Notes: a model not told the origin generated them from the sequence alone. A stretch of 64,000 nt of DNA from an uncultured Lacinutrix sp. (GCF_947500325.1 NZ_CANMRQ010000015.1:1-64000); one strand, 5' to 3'. Positions 21,622 to 30,492 are shown, counted from the first letter of the stretch. A program made the numbers and translations.

Positions 21622-23799
21622 ATGAAAAAATCATTCTTATTTTTAGTATTTGCTGTATTTACAGCATTAACCTTTGCTCAAGAACTTAAACAAGATTCAA
21701 CAAAAGTTGAAACGCTTGACGAAGTTTTAATTAAATCGCTTCGCGTAGATGCAGATTCTCCAATTACACATTCTAATGTTAGTAAAGAAGAATTAGAAAA
21801 AAGAAATTTAGGACAAGATATTCCTATCTTATTAAATTATTTGCCTTCAGTAGTCACTACAAGTGATGCAGGAGCTGGAGTAGGTTATACAGGTATTCGT
21901 GTGCGTGGTATAAATGCTCAATCTACTAACATTACAATTAATGGAATACCTTATAATGATGCAGAAAGTTTAGGAACATTTTGGGTGAACTTAGGCGATT
22001 TTACTTCATCTGTTGAGAGTTTGCAATTGCAACGTGGTGTTGGTACATCAACTAATGGTTCTGGTGCCTTTGGAGCAAGTTTAAATGTACTTACTGATGC
22101 AGTATCGAAAAAAGCTAATGGTGAAATTGCTAATAGTTTTGGTAGTTATAATACTAGAAAACATACTGTAAAGTATAGTACAGGTTTATTGAATGATCAT
22201 TTTGAAATTGCAGGTCGTTTATCTCAAATAAACTCCGATGGTTATATTGATAGAGCTACTTCAGATTTAAAATCATATTTTTTGCAAGGAAGTTATGTAG
22301 ATAATAATACTTTAATTAAAGCACTTACTTTTGGTGGGCATGAGGTTACTTATCAAGCATGGAATGGTATTGATGCTACTACATTAGAAAATGATAGAAC
22401 TTTTAATCCTTCTGGACAATATACAGATGCAAATGGTAATACACGTTTTTATGATAATGAAGTAGATAATTATAGACAAGATCATTATCAATTACATTGG
22501 AATGAAAAGTATAACAATAATTGGTCTACAAATTTAGGGTTAAATTATACATATGGTCGTGGCTATTTTGAGCAGTACAAAGAGGATGAAGATTTTGCAA
22601 CTTATGGATTTGATAATATTACCATTGGAGGTGAAACAGTAAATACAACAGATGTTATTCGAAGACGTTGGTTAGACAACAATTTTTATGTGTTAAATGC
22701 TAATGTAAATTATAAAGACGATGCATTAAACTTAACGGCAGGTATATCATATAGCTCATATCACGGAAATCATTTTGGAGAAGTTATTTGGGCACAATAT
22801 GCAAGTAATAGTGAAATTAGAGATCGTTATTACGAAGGTGATGGTGATAAATATGACTTTAGTTCATTTGCTAAAGCAACCTATCAATTAAACGATAAGT
22901 TAAGTTTATATGGTGATTTGCAAGTGAGAAGTGTAAATTATGATACTAGTGGTTTAACTTCAGATCAAGTTCCTTTTGCAATAGATAAGACCTATAGTTT
23001 TTTCAATCCAAAAGCAGGTTTATCATTTAATTTAAATGATAAAAACAATTTCTATTTCTCTTATGCGAGAGCAAATAGAGAGGCAAGTAGAAGTGATTTT
23101 GAAAGTAATCCAGATATTAAACCAGAACAGTTAAATGATTTTGAATTAGGATGGAGACATACTTCTCAAACATTTACGTTTAATGCAAACGCTTACTATA
23201 TGTTGTATAATGAGCAGTTAGTGTTAACAGGAGCTATTGATGATGTTGGGGCGCCAGTTCGAGATAATTCGGGAAAAAGTTCGCGTTTAGGAATAGAATT
23301 AGAAGGAGCAGTAAAATTAGGTAAGGTAACTATACAGCCAAACATTACATTAAGTTCAAATAAAAACAAAGAAACGATTGTCTCTAGAGATGGAAATTTA
23401 GTAAATCTTGGTAAAACTAATATTTCATTTTCTCCAGATGTTGTTGCTAGCAACGCAGTGATATTTAAGCCAATTGAAAACTTACAATTATCATTGTTAA
23501 GTAAATATGTAGGAGAGCAATTTATGGGTAATACAGATTCTGAAAAGTCTAAGTTAGAAAGCTATTTTGTTAATGATTTTAATATTACTTATGAAATTAA
23601 AATGAATAAAATCTTTAAATCAATTTTATTATCAGGGTTAGTAAATAACATTCTTGATGAAGAATATGTGTCTAATGGATACTATTTTACTTTTGATGAT
23701 ACATGGTCTAATCCAGGAACAACTACTACAATTGAAGGTGCTGGATATTACCCACAAGCAACAAGAAACTTTTTAGTTGGTGCAACCTTGAAATTCTAA
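21622..23799 (+). CDS. TonB-dependent outer-membrane receptor, TPP-riboswitch controlled
   Basis: A 725-residue outer-membrane beta barrel powered by TonB. A signal peptide ending near 'FTALTFAQ' is followed by a short TonB-box-like region, the plug ('DEVLIKSLRVDADSPITHS' to about residue 150, with 'YTGIRVRGINAQSTNITING') and a 22-stranded barrel. The C-terminus ends in 'FLVGATLKF' with terminal Phe, usual for outer-membrane barrels. No CarboxypepD-like leader domain is present, so it is not a SusC type. The TPP riboswitch upstream points to thiamine or a thiamine derivative as substrate. It is followed by a strong terminator. Confidence 0.92.
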   Translation: MKKSFLFLVFAVFTALTFAQELKQDSTKVETLDEVLIKSLRVDADSPITHSNVSKEELEKRNLGQDIPILLNYLPSVVTTSDAGAGVGYTGIRVRGINAQSTNITINGIPYNDAESLGTFWVNLGDFTSSVESLQLQRGVGTSTNGSGAFGASLNVLTDAVSKKANGEIANSFGSYNTRKHTVKYSTGLLNDHFEIAGRLSQINSDGYIDRATSDLKSYFLQGSYVDNNTLIKALTFGGHEVTYQAWNGIDATTLENDRTFNPSGQYTDANGNTRFYDNEVDNYRQDHYQLHWNEKYNNNWSTNLGLNYTYGRGYFEQYKEDEDFATYGFDNITIGGETVNTTDVIRRRWLDNNFYVLNANVNYKDDALNLTAGISYSSYHGNHFGEVIWAQYASNSEIRDRYYEGDGDKYDFSSFAKATYQLNDKLSLYGDLQVRSVNYDTSGLTSDQVPFAIDKTYSFFNPKAGLSFNLNDKNNFYFSYARANREASRSDFESNPDIKPEQLNDFELGWRHTSQTFTFNANAYYMLYNEQLVLTGAIDDVGAPVRDNSGKSSRLGIELEGAVKLGKVTIQPNITLSSNKNKETIVSRDGNLVNLGKTNISFSPDVVASNAVIFKPIENLQLSLLSKYVGEQFMGNTDSEKSKLESYFVNDFNITYEIKMNKIFKSILLSGLVNNILDEEYVSNGYYFTFDDTWSNPGTTTTIEGAGYYPQATRNFLVGATLKF

Positions 23800-23816
23800 G
23801 AGTTATACCAGTTCTT

Positions 23817-23837
23817 AAATTCATTTGGGAAATGGTA
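23817..23837. repeat. Short dispersed repeat, copy 1
   Basis: A 21-base sequence beginning aaattcatttgggaaatgg, identical to 30491-30511. It lies 17 bases after the receptor stop, inside an imperfect inverted repeat that begins atacca (23806) and ends tggta. Such post-gene copies suggest a small interspersed element. Confidence 0.6.
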
Positions 23838-23852
23838 GTAAAGTGTTAATTA

Positions 23853-23886
23853 AAAAAAGGTAGCTTATTATTAAGCTGCCTTTTTT
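23853..23886. terminator. Bidirectional terminator after the TonB receptor
   Basis: A long stem (aaaaaaggtagctta / taagctgcctttttt, with a G-U pair) between convergent genes. The stop codon of the minus-strand lipoprotein lies in its right flank. Confidence 0.9.
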
Positions 23887-24340
23887 AATTATTAAAGACA
23901 CGTATTACTGTACCACTAACTTCTACTTGATAAGGTACTAACGTAAATTGACCAGTTGTTCCTGTTTGTGGTAGACCACTAACAATTTCATAAGCATTAT
24001 CATCATCACAGTTACAGGTAGCAATAATACCATTAACAGTAAGAGTTGAGCAACTATTTAATTGGTGATTAGGATCACTTAATTCCCATGCTAAATATGT
24101 AGAACCAGTATAAAAAACAACAATACCATTATGGCCTATATTAGCACCAGTAACAATAACATGTTGAGAAGGTATTAGTAAGTTGTTATATTGAGGTAGA
24201 TTAGTGTCTATTTGATTTTGGGTATCAAAAACAGCATTAGGTATATTAGGGTTCCTATTTTGGTTGTTGATATCATCATCTTTTTTACATGAGTTTGTAA
24301 ATGTGATAATTAACAATAGTAATAAAGCTATTTTTTTCAT
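23885..24340 (-). CDS. Hypothetical lipoprotein upstream of greA (possible Rieske-like fold)
   Basis: A 151-residue lipoprotein with signal 'MKKIALLLLLIITFTNSCKK' (lipobox cysteine in 'TNSC'). The mature part has the order of beta strands and the 'ELSDPNHQLNSCSTLTV' / 'TCNCDDDNAYEIVSGLP' / 'QVEVSGTVIRVFNN' pattern seen in Rieske-like lipoproteins. However, the paired C-x-H iron-sulfur motifs are not complete, so cluster binding is doubtful. It is divergent from greA and ends in the shared terminator. The role is unknown; a small envelope protein is the safest description. Confidence 0.75.
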   Translation of the reverse strand: MKKIALLLLLIITFTNSCKKDDDINNQNRNPNIPNAVFDTQNQIDTNLPQYNNLLIPSQHVIVTGANIGHNGIVVFYTGSTYLAWELSDPNHQLNSCSTLTVNGIIATCNCDDDNAYEIVSGLPQTGTTGQFTLVPYQVEVSGTVIRVFNN

Positions 24341-24402
24341 TCGTTTTTTTCTTTTTCGGTTCGCAATTTACAACATTTGATAATTACGAATTAAATATTT
24401 TG

Positions 24403-24410
24403 TATATTTG
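24403..24410 (+). promoter_or_regulatory. -7 promoter element of greA
   Basis: TATATTTG matches TAnnTTTG exactly. A TTTG at 24376-24379 is a plausible -33 with a long 23-base spacer. Transcription would start near 24416, just before the first leader hairpin. Confidence 0.65.
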
Positions 24411-24418
24411 TAGTACAA

Positions 24419-24470
24419 TCTCGTGTATACGAGATTTTTTTATTCCGAAATTATTTTCGGAATCTTTTTT
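24419..24470 (+). promoter_or_regulatory. greA leader with two tandem terminator-like hairpins
   Basis: The leader has tctcgt-gtat-acgaga (24419-24434) followed by six T, then attccgaaa-ttat-tttcggaat (24442-24463) followed by CTTTTTT. Both have the form of intrinsic terminators, yet both stand in the 5' leader, 20-70 bases before the greA ATG. Attenuation of greA by early termination is a reasonable inference and is known in E. coli (GraL), where it depends on a leader terminator. Confidence 0.65.
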
Positions 24471-24491
24471 ATAAAAGTAAACGAAAAAACA

Positions 24492-24965
24492 ATGAGTAAA
24501 GTATCATATTATACTGCTGAAGGCTTAAAAAAATTAAGAGAGGAGCTTAAGCAATTAAAAGATGTTGAGCGTGTCAAGGCTTCAAAAGCAATTGCAGATG
24601 CTCGTGATAAAGGCGATTTAAGTGAGAATGCAGAATACGATGCCGCAAAAGAAGCGCAAGGAATGTTGGAGATGCGTATTTCTAAAATAGAAGATCAATT
24701 AGCTGGAGCTCGAGTAATAGATGAGTCGCAAATGGATACATCTAAAATTCTAGTATTGTCTATAGTTAAAATAAAAAATCAAACTAATGGTATGGAAATG
24801 ACCTATACTTTGGTTGCAGATGGAGAAGCAGATTTAGCATCTGGTAAAATATCTGTAAACTCTCCAATAGGTAAAGGGTTGTTAGGTAAAGCTGTTGGTG
24901 ATGTAGCAGAAATAAAAGTGCCAAGTGGTATCATGAAATTCGATATCATAGAGATAAGTAGATGA
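24492..24965 (+). CDS. greA: Transcription elongation factor GreA
   Basis: Binds the secondary channel of RNA polymerase and stimulates cleavage of backtracked RNA. The ATG at 24492 gives 157 residues, the normal length. The N-terminal coiled coil includes 'GLKKLREELKQLKDVERV' and the tip 'ARDKGDLSENAEYDAAKE' with the acidic residues that coordinate the catalytic magnesium. The C-terminal FKBP-like domain contains 'SPIGKGLLGKAVGDVAEIKV' before the terminal strands. A longer in-frame reading starts inside the leader hairpins and is not credible. A HIT-family gene follows. Confidence 0.97.
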   Translation: MSKVSYYTAEGLKKLREELKQLKDVERVKASKAIADARDKGDLSENAEYDAAKEAQGMLEMRISKIEDQLAGARVIDESQMDTSKILVLSIVKIKNQTNGMEMTYTLVADGEADLASGKISVNSPIGKGLLGKAVGDVAEIKVPSGIMKFDIIEISR

Positions 24966-25008
24966 TTTTTTGATTTCTGCAATAGTGGAAAACACATAAT
25001 ACAAGCTA

Positions 25009-25057
25009 ATTCCTGTTTTATCTGAATTAATTATCAGTAGAGCAGGAATCTTTTTTT
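25009..25057 (+). terminator. Intrinsic terminator of greA
   Basis: attcctg (25009-25015) pairs with caggaat (25043-25049), with further pairing inward, followed by C and eight T. It separates greA from the HIT gene. Confidence 0.78.
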
Positions 25058-25088
25058 ATCTTTATTTTTATTCTGAAACATTAAAATT

Positions 25089-25478
25089 ATGGCATCAATA
25101 TTCACCAAAATAGTAAACGGAGACATTCCATGTTACAAAGTAGCAGAAACTGAAGCGTTTTTAGCTTTTTTAGATGTGAATCCTAATGCTAAAGGACACA
25201 CATTGTGTATACCAAAACAGGAAGTTAATAAACTATTTGATTTAGACGAAAAGACATACGTCGAATTAATGCAGTTTTCTCGTAAAGTAGCTATAGCTCT
25301 TGAAAAAACTGTAGAGTGTAAACGTATTGGTGTTTCTGTTATTGGTTTGGAGGTGCCTCATGTCCATGTACATTTAATTCCTTTGAGCACTATGGAAGAT
25401 GCTCGTTTTATTAAAAAAGAGTCTCTAAAACAGGAGGAGTTTGAGGATTTGGCTAAAGCAATTCAAAATAACTTATAA
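25089..25478 (+). CDS. HIT-family nucleotide hydrolase/transferase
   Basis: A 129-residue histidine-triad protein, which hydrolyses nucleoside phosphoramidates such as AMP-lysine. The family begins 'MASIFTKIVNGDIPCYKVAE' and has the catalytic triad in 'VPHVHVHLIPL', H-x-H-x-H-x-x. 'KGHTLCIPKQEVNKLFDL' is also typical. The cellular substrate is unknown. It lies behind greA but after a terminator. Its last six bases overlap the convergent zinc-ribbon gene. Confidence 0.95.
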   Translation: MASIFTKIVNGDIPCYKVAETEAFLAFLDVNPNAKGHTLCIPKQEVNKLFDLDEKTYVELMQFSRKVAIALEKTVECKRIGVSVIGLEVPHVHVHLIPLSTMEDARFIKKESLKQEEFEDLAKAIQNNL

Positions 25479-25817
25479 TAGTATCAGTAATGCTATTGCA
25501 GTAATTAATAAAGCTAAAGTAATCCCAATTATAACCCAAAACAAAGGCTTAAATTTTTTCGATACCTTTTTAGGAGTAAAGGCTTTCATTTGATACTCAT
25601 AGATACGCTCAATATCTTCTGTCCAGCGTTCAGGATAGATTATAGTATTGCATGTGCTACAATGCATTTCAGTAGAAATATTTTGAGTTATAGATTTTGA
25701 AAATTTAGTATCAATAAATTCTTGTTTATAGGTTAGTCCTAAGCCATCTTTACTAAAACATTCAGGGCAATTATTATTTAGTGCAACTTCTTTTACTGTT
25801 ATCCATTGTTTTGCCAT
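25473..25817 (-). CDS. Zinc-ribbon membrane protein of unknown function
   Basis: A 114-residue protein with two CxxC pairs ('CPEC' near residue 17 and 'CSTC' near residue 53) spaced for a zinc ribbon. A basic stretch 'KKVSKKFKPLF' and a C-terminal membrane anchor 'WVIIGITLALLITAIALLILL' follow. It is therefore a tail-anchored protein with a small metal-binding head on the cytoplasmic side. It is probably cotranscribed with the histidine kinase three bases upstream. It overlaps the convergent HIT gene by six bases. I do not recognise the family. Confidence 0.75.
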   Translation of the reverse strand: MAKQWITVKEVALNNNCPECFSKDGLGLTYKQEFIDTKFSKSITQNISTEMHCSTCNTIIYPERWTEDIERIYEYQMKAFTPKKVSKKFKPLFWVIIGITLALLITAIALLILL

Positions 25818-25820
25818 AAC

Positions 25821-27002
25821 TTAAATTGTTTTAAAAGTGATTTGCATAGTTGATCCTTTTCCAATTTCAGACTCAGCAACTTTAATTTTGCCATTATGAA
25901 AGTCTTCTACAATACGTTTTGCTAGAGATAAGCCTAATCCCCAACCTCTTTTTTTGCTAGTATATCCAGGTTCAAAAATAGTATTAAATTCATTTTTAGA
26001 AATGCCTTTTCCAGTATCTATTATTTGAACTTTTACTATGTTTTCTATTTGAGTCATTTTTAGTTTTAAATCACCTTTCCCTTTCATAGCATCAATAGCA
26101 TTTTTAACTAAGTTCTCTATTGTCCAACTATATAACTGAGAATTAAGGTTGACATAAATTGGTGCATCTGGCATTTCAATACTAAAGTTAACTAATTTAG
26201 ATGAGCGTAATTTTAAATAATTATAACTCGTTTCTGTTTCTAAAACAATATCTGTTTTTTCTAATGTAGGCAATGAACCAATTTTACTAAAGCGCTCGGT
26301 AATAGTTTGTAAACGATCAATATCTTTTTCTATTTCTTGAATGTACTCTGGGTTTACGTTTTCTGTTTTTAAAATCTCAGTCCAACCTATTAAAGAAGAT
26401 AAAGGTGTGCCTATTTGATGCGCTGTTTCTTTTGCCATTCCAGACCATAGTTTATTTTGTGTTGCTATTTTAGAACTTCGATAAAAGAAATAAACAACAG
26501 CCCCAAATAAAAAGATAATGAGTAGTAAAGCTAAAGGGTAGTATTTAAGTTTATTTAATAGTGGAGAATTACCATAATATAGAGTTTGATCTTCATTTTT
26601 TATTAGTAAAGGAGTATTCTCTTTACTAAAGCGTTTAATTAAAATAGCTGCATTTTTATCGACATAAGCAGAATCTTTAGTGGTTTCTAATATATTACTG
26701 GAACTTAATATTTTAGAATCTTTATTGTCAACTACAATCATTGGGGTTGTAGTATTACTTCCTAAAATCTTTAAGATTAATTCTAAATCATAGTTTACAT
26801 TATCATTTTCCGAAATGGATGTATTGTCAATTATTTTTAAATATTCACTTTGTGTCGATGACCAAATTTCCATTTTTGCACGCTCTTCATCCTTAAATTT
26901 TTGAAAGAAAACATAAGTGTTCCATAAAATAAGAGAGATAATGGCAAAGGACGCAATGATAATGATCCAGCGTATTAGTTGTCTGTGTTTTGTAAAAAAC
27001 AT
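25821..27002 (-). CDS. Membrane sensor histidine kinase (HATPase_c)
   Basis: A 393-residue two-component sensor. One membrane segment lies near residues 13-30 and a second near 150-170 ('YYPLALLLIIFLFGAVVYFFY'), enclosing an extracytoplasmic sensor of about 115 residues. The phosphoacceptor is in 'KETAHQIGTPLSSLIGW', a variant of the usual SHELRTPL motif common in Bacteroidota kinases. The ATPase follows with 'NLVKNAIDAMKG' (N box), 'IDTGKGISKNEF' (G1) and 'KRGWGLGLSLAKRI' (G2). No response regulator is adjacent, so this is an orphan kinase. The tail-anchored zinc-ribbon protein follows after three bases and may belong to the same system. Confidence 0.92.
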   Translation of the reverse strand: MFFTKHRQLIRWIIIIASFAIISLILWNTYVFFQKFKDEERAKMEIWSSTQSEYLKIIDNTSISENDNVNYDLELILKILGSNTTTPMIVVDNKDSKILSSSNILETTKDSAYVDKNAAILIKRFSKENTPLLIKNEDQTLYYGNSPLLNKLKYYPLALLLIIFLFGAVVYFFYRSSKIATQNKLWSGMAKETAHQIGTPLSSLIGWTEILKTENVNPEYIQEIEKDIDRLQTITERFSKIGSLPTLEKTDIVLETETSYNYLKLRSSKLVNFSIEMPDAPIYVNLNSQLYSWTIENLVKNAIDAMKGKGDLKLKMTQIENIVKVQIIDTGKGISKNEFNTIFEPGYTSKKRGWGLGLSLAKRIVEDFHNGKIKVAESEIGKGSTMQITFKTI

Positions 27003-27108
27003 CTATTAATTTTTGTGTTAAGATACTTAAAAAGTATATAATGCAAAGTTGTTAATAATATTGTATAATATGGACATTAATCTACTTTTAGTTGAATGTT
27101 AGAATGGT

Positions 27109-27116
27109 TACATTTG
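27109..27116 (+). promoter_or_regulatory. -7 promoter element of the flavin reductase gene
   Basis: TACATTTG, matching TAnnTTTG, lies 21 bases before the ATG at 27137. It sits inside any longer in-frame reading and so supports the later start. Confidence 0.55.
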
Positions 27117-27136
27117 TGGCAAACAGAAAGAAAAAA

Positions 27137-27991
27137 ATGACCTCTTTTGAACCTAAAGATTTACCAACAGCAAAACTACACAGTTATTTGCTTAGTGCTG
27201 TGGCACCTAGGCCAATAGCTTTTGCTAGTACAGTGGATGCTAATGGTAATCCAAATCTGTCTCCATTTAGTTTTTTTAATGTCTTTAGTGCAAACCCGCC
27301 AATAATGATTTTTTCACCAGCGAGGCGTGTTAGAGATAATACGATAAAGCATACTTTAATGAATGCAGAAAGTACTAAAGAAGTCGTTATTAATGTTGTT
27401 AATTACGATATAGTACAGCAAATGTCATTGAGTAGTACGGAGTATGCAGAAAATGTAAATGAGTTTGTAAAAGCAGGTTTAACAATGCTTAAAAGTGATA
27501 TAGTAAAGCCTTTTCGCGTTGCAGAATCACCAGTACAGTTTGAGTGCAAAGTCAATGAAATTGTAAAGCTGGGTAATGAAGGTGGTGCAGGTAATTTAAT
27601 TATATGTGAAGTTGTAAAATTGCATATTAATGATGCTGTTTTAAATGAAAGTGGAAGCATTGATCAAGAAAAGTTAGATTTAGTGTCTAGAGCTGGTGGC
27701 AGCTATTACAGTAGAGCTAAAGCTGGTTTTTTTGAAATACCTAAACCTTTGTCAACACTGGGTCTTGGAGTAGATGCATTACCAAAAGAAGTTAGAAATA
27801 GTAATATTCTTACAGGTAACGATTTAGGACTTTTAGGAAATGTTGAAAAACTGCCAAATGAAAATGCTATTAAAGCATTTGCTAAAAAACATGACATAAT
27901 AGCGCTTACTGAGGATGAAAAGCACAAAAAGGCACAAGATTTGCTTAGTTACAATGATGTTGAAAGCGCATGGAAAGTATTGTTATCGTAA
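27137..27991 (+). CDS. Flavin reductase family protein
   Basis: An FMN-binding split-barrel protein, 284 residues from the ATG at 27137. The N-terminal half has the family pattern 'AVAPRPIAFASTVDANGNPNLSPFSFFNVFSANPP' in its parts ('RPIAFASTVDANGNPN', 'FNVFSANPPIMIFSPA'), which forms the flavin site. 'TKEVVINVVNYDIVQQM' and 'CEVVKLHINDAVL' complete the barrel. It may reduce flavin with NAD(P)H for a partner oxygenase or bind FMN itself; no partner is nearby. About 90 extra residues at the C-terminus ('SNILTGNDLGLLGNVEKLP' onward) are common in Bacteroidota members. It precedes the DUF3127 gene by 45 bases. Confidence 0.88.
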   Translation: MTSFEPKDLPTAKLHSYLLSAVAPRPIAFASTVDANGNPNLSPFSFFNVFSANPPIMIFSPARRVRDNTIKHTLMNAESTKEVVINVVNYDIVQQMSLSSTEYAENVNEFVKAGLTMLKSDIVKPFRVAESPVQFECKVNEIVKLGNEGGAGNLIICEVVKLHINDAVLNESGSIDQEKLDLVSRAGGSYYSRAKAGFFEIPKPLSTLGLGVDALPKEVRNSNILTGNDLGLLGNVEKLPNENAIKAFAKKHDIIALTEDEKHKKAQDLLSYNDVESAWKVLLS

Positions 27992-28036
27992 CAATACAAT
28001 TATAAATTAGACGAATATTAATAATTATTATAGACA

Positions 28037-28411
28037 ATGGAAGTACAAGGTAAAGTAAAATTAATTGGAGAAACTCAAACGTTTGGGAGCAATGGGTTTA
28101 GAAAAAGAGAATTAGTTGTAACGACTGAAGAGCAGTATCCACAGCATATATTAGTGGAGTTTGTTCAAGATAAATGTGATTTATTAAACAATTACCAAGT
28201 AGGTCAAGATGTAAAAGTGAACATCAACTTACGTGGTAGAGAATGGGTTAATCCACAAGGAGAAACTAAATATTTTAACTCTATTCAAGGATGGAGAATT
28301 GAAGGTGCTCAGACTGGAGCTCCAGCTGGAATGCCAGAAGTACCGCCTGCTGCAGCATTTGAGCCAGCAACAGACTTAAAAGAAGAAGAGCACGACGATT
28401 TACCTTTCTAA
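28037..28411 (+). CDS. DUF3127 protein with an SSB-like C-terminal tip
   Basis: A 124-residue cytoplasmic protein of unknown function from Bacteroidota. The core (about 1-95) has short beta strands 'VQGKVKLIGETQTFG', 'RKRELVVTTEEQ', 'DVKVNINLRGREW' and 'YFNSIQGWRIEG'. These suggest an OB-like barrel similar in size to SSB. A proline/alanine-rich linker follows, then 'KEEEHDDLPF'. The final five residues are the same as those ending the SSB at 3598-4032. In SSB this tip binds partner proteins, so DUF3127 may dock to the same partners or bind nucleic acid. It has its own terminator. Confidence 0.85.
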   Translation: MEVQGKVKLIGETQTFGSNGFRKRELVVTTEEQYPQHILVEFVQDKCDLLNNYQVGQDVKVNINLRGREWVNPQGETKYFNSIQGWRIEGAQTGAPAGMPEVPPAAAFEPATDLKEEEHDDLPF

Positions 28412-28436
28412 GTAAATTTTAACTTGCAAAAATTAC

Positions 28437-28468
28437 AAACGACATTATATTCATAATGTCGTTTTTTT
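28437..28468 (+). terminator. Intrinsic terminator of the DUF3127 gene
   Basis: A perfect 12-bp stem (aaacgacattat / ataatgtcgttt) with an ATTC loop and a T run, 25 bases after the stop codon. Confidence 0.9.
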
Positions 28469-28498
28469 GTTTAATAGAATTGCGTTAATTTACTTGAC

Positions 28499-29863
28499 AT
28501 GAATATTACTAAAACCATAGAGACCGTTTTTAAAAGGTATTTGCCTTCTCCTTTTACTATTGCTATTTTACTCACTTTAGTGACTATAGTATTAGCTTTT
28601 TTCTTTACAGAAACACCTGAAAATGAAAATCATTTACTTAGTATTTTAAGTTATTGGGAAAAAGGTATTTGGAATAACAATTTATTGGTTTTCGCGTATC
28701 AAATGATGTTAATACTTGTTTTAGGACATGTATTAGTACTTAGTAGACCAGTTAATAAACTTATAACTAGTTTATCTAAAAATGTAACATCAACTACAAG
28801 TGCAGTAGTCTTAGTTAGTGTAACTACAATGTTGGCAGCTTTTATTAATTGGGGACTTGGACTTATTTTTGGAGCCATTTTAGCAAGAAAAGTTGGTGAA
28901 TATGCTCAAGAAAAGGATATAGCCTTAAATTATCCTTTAGTTGGAGCAGCAGGCTATGTGGGATTAATGGTTTGGCATGGAGGAATTAGTGGTTCTGCAC
29001 CAATAAAAGTAGCAGAAAATGGACACTTATCAAGTTTAATGCAAGGTGTTTCTACTTCCGTTTTACCAGAGAGTATTAATTTTAATGCAACTGTTTTTAG
29101 TTGGTGGAATTTATTGCTATTTGGAATTTTACTAATAGTCATACCGTTTGTATTATCAAGAATAGCTAAAGTAACTAGTCCAACAACAATTAATTTAGAA
29201 CAATACCAATTTAATAGCTCAAAAGATCAATCTATAGAAGGTGCAGAAAAGCTGGATTTTTCTAATTGGTTTGGTGCTTGTTTTGGTATAATTTTGCTTG
29301 TTACTTTTTGCTATCAGTATTGGGATAATATTCTTAATTTACAGATAACACCAAACATGCTTAATTTTTTAATGTTAGGTTTGGCGATTGTTTTGCACAA
29401 GAACTTTAATAATTTTTTAAAAGCTGTAGAAGAAGCAATTAAAGGAACTTCAGGGATTTTAATTCAATTTCCTCTTTATTTTGGTATTATGGGGATTATG
29501 AAAAGTACCGGTATGGTAGTTTCTATCTCAGATTTTTTTGCGTCTATTGCTACAGCGACTACATTACCAATTTATACTTTTTTTAGCGCTGGATTAGTGA
29601 ATATTTTTGTGCCAAGTGGTGGTGGACAATGGGCTATACAAGGACCAATTATTATAGAGTCGGCATTAAAATTAGGTGTGCCATTACCAAAAGCTATTAT
29701 GGCATTGGCATATGGAGATCAAATTACTAATATGTTGCAGCCATTCTGGGCATTACCTTTACTAGGGATTACTAAATTAAAAGCAAAAGAAATTTTGCCT
29801 TATACATTAATTTTAATGTGTGTTGGTATAGCTGTTTATGTTTTAGGGTTATTTATTTTTTAA
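28499..29863 (+). CDS. Short-chain fatty acid transporter (AtoE family)
   Basis: A 454-residue inner-membrane carrier with about ten to twelve hydrophobic segments. The family-typical '[19 protein letters not shown]' and '[20 protein letters not shown]' are present near the C-terminus, with '[19 protein letters not shown]' and '[20 protein letters not shown]' earlier. AtoE of E. coli imports short-chain fatty acids such as acetoacetate and butyrate; the preferred substrate here cannot be fixed. Its stop overlaps the aat start by one base (TAATG), so translation is likely coupled, although the functions seem unrelated. Confidence 0.9.
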   Translation: MNITKTIETVFKRYLPSPFTIAILLTLVTIVLAFFFTETPENENHLLSILSYWEKGIWNNNLLVFAYQMMLILVLGHVLVLSRPVNKLITSLSKNVTSTTSAVVLVSVTTMLAAFINWGLGLIFGAILARKVGEYAQEKDIALNYPLVGAAGYVGLMVWHGGISGSAPIKVAENGHLSSLMQGVSTSVLPESINFNATVFSWWNLLLFGILLIVIPFVLSRIAKVTSPTTINLEQYQFNSSKDQSIEGAEKLDFSNWFGACFGIILLVTFCYQYWDNILNLQITPNMLNFLMLGLAIVLHKNFNNFLKAVEEAIKGTSGILIQFPLYFGIMGIMKSTGMVVSISDFFASIATATTLPIYTFFSAGLVNIFVPSGGGQWAIQGPIIIESALKLGVPLPKAIMALAYGDQITNMLQPFWALPLLGITKLKAKEILPYTLILMCVGIAVYVLGLFIF

Positions 29864-30492
29864 TGTATTATTTAGATCATCATATTATTTTTCCTGATAC
29901 GTCTAAAGCAGATGATGAAGGTTTACTTGCTGTAGGTGGAGATTTGTCTGTAGAACGATTATTATTGGCTTATAGAAGCGGTATTTTTCCATGGTTTAAT
30001 GAAGACGAAGTCATTTTATGGTGGTCGCCAGATCCTAGATTTGTTTTGTTTCCAAAAGATTTAAAAGTGTCAAAAAGTATGAAGCAATTTTTAAGGAATT
30101 GTGATTATGAGGTTACTATAAATAAAGATTTTAAATCTGTAATTGAAGAATGTGCTAAAATGAAAAGAGAAGGACAATCAGGGACTTGGATTACAGATAG
30201 TATGATTGATGCCTATTGTAAACTTAACGAATTAGGTTATGCTAAATCTGTTGAAGTATGGGAACATGGGGATTTAATAGCTGGATTATATGGCGTTGAT
30301 TTAAATAATGGTGTTTTTTGTGGAGAAAGTATGTTTACTAAAAAAAGTAATGCTAGTAAAGCAGCCTTTATCACTTTTATTCAAAACACAGATTATAAAT
30401 TAATAGATTGTCAAGTTTACACTAATCATTTAGAAAGTCTAGGTGCTAAAGATATTTCCAGGGAAGCGTTTTTAAAATATTTAATACAGTAA
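29863..30492 (+). CDS. aat: Leucyl/phenylalanyl-tRNA--protein transferase
   Basis: An N-end-rule enzyme that adds Leu or Phe from aminoacyl-tRNA to N-terminal Lys or Arg, marking proteins for ClpAP. The ATG at 29863 gives 209 residues. Diagnostic segments are '[20 protein letters not shown]', '[20 protein letters not shown]' and '[16 protein letters not shown]', followed by '[15 protein letters not shown]' and '[14 protein letters not shown]'. The start overlaps the AtoE stop; a longer frame inside AtoE is rejected because '[16 protein letters not shown]' is the usual start. The stop is overlapped by the dispersed repeat at 30491-30511. Confidence 0.96.
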   Translation: MYYLDHHIIFPDTSKADDEGLLAVGGDLSVERLLLAYRSGIFPWFNEDEVILWWSPDPRFVLFPKDLKVSKSMKQFLRNCDYEVTINKDFKSVIEECAKMKREGQSGTWITDSMIDAYCKLNELGYAKSVEVWEHGDLIAGLYGVDLNNGVFCGESMFTKKSNASKAAFITFIQNTDYKLIDCQVYTNHLESLGAKDISREAFLKYLIQ

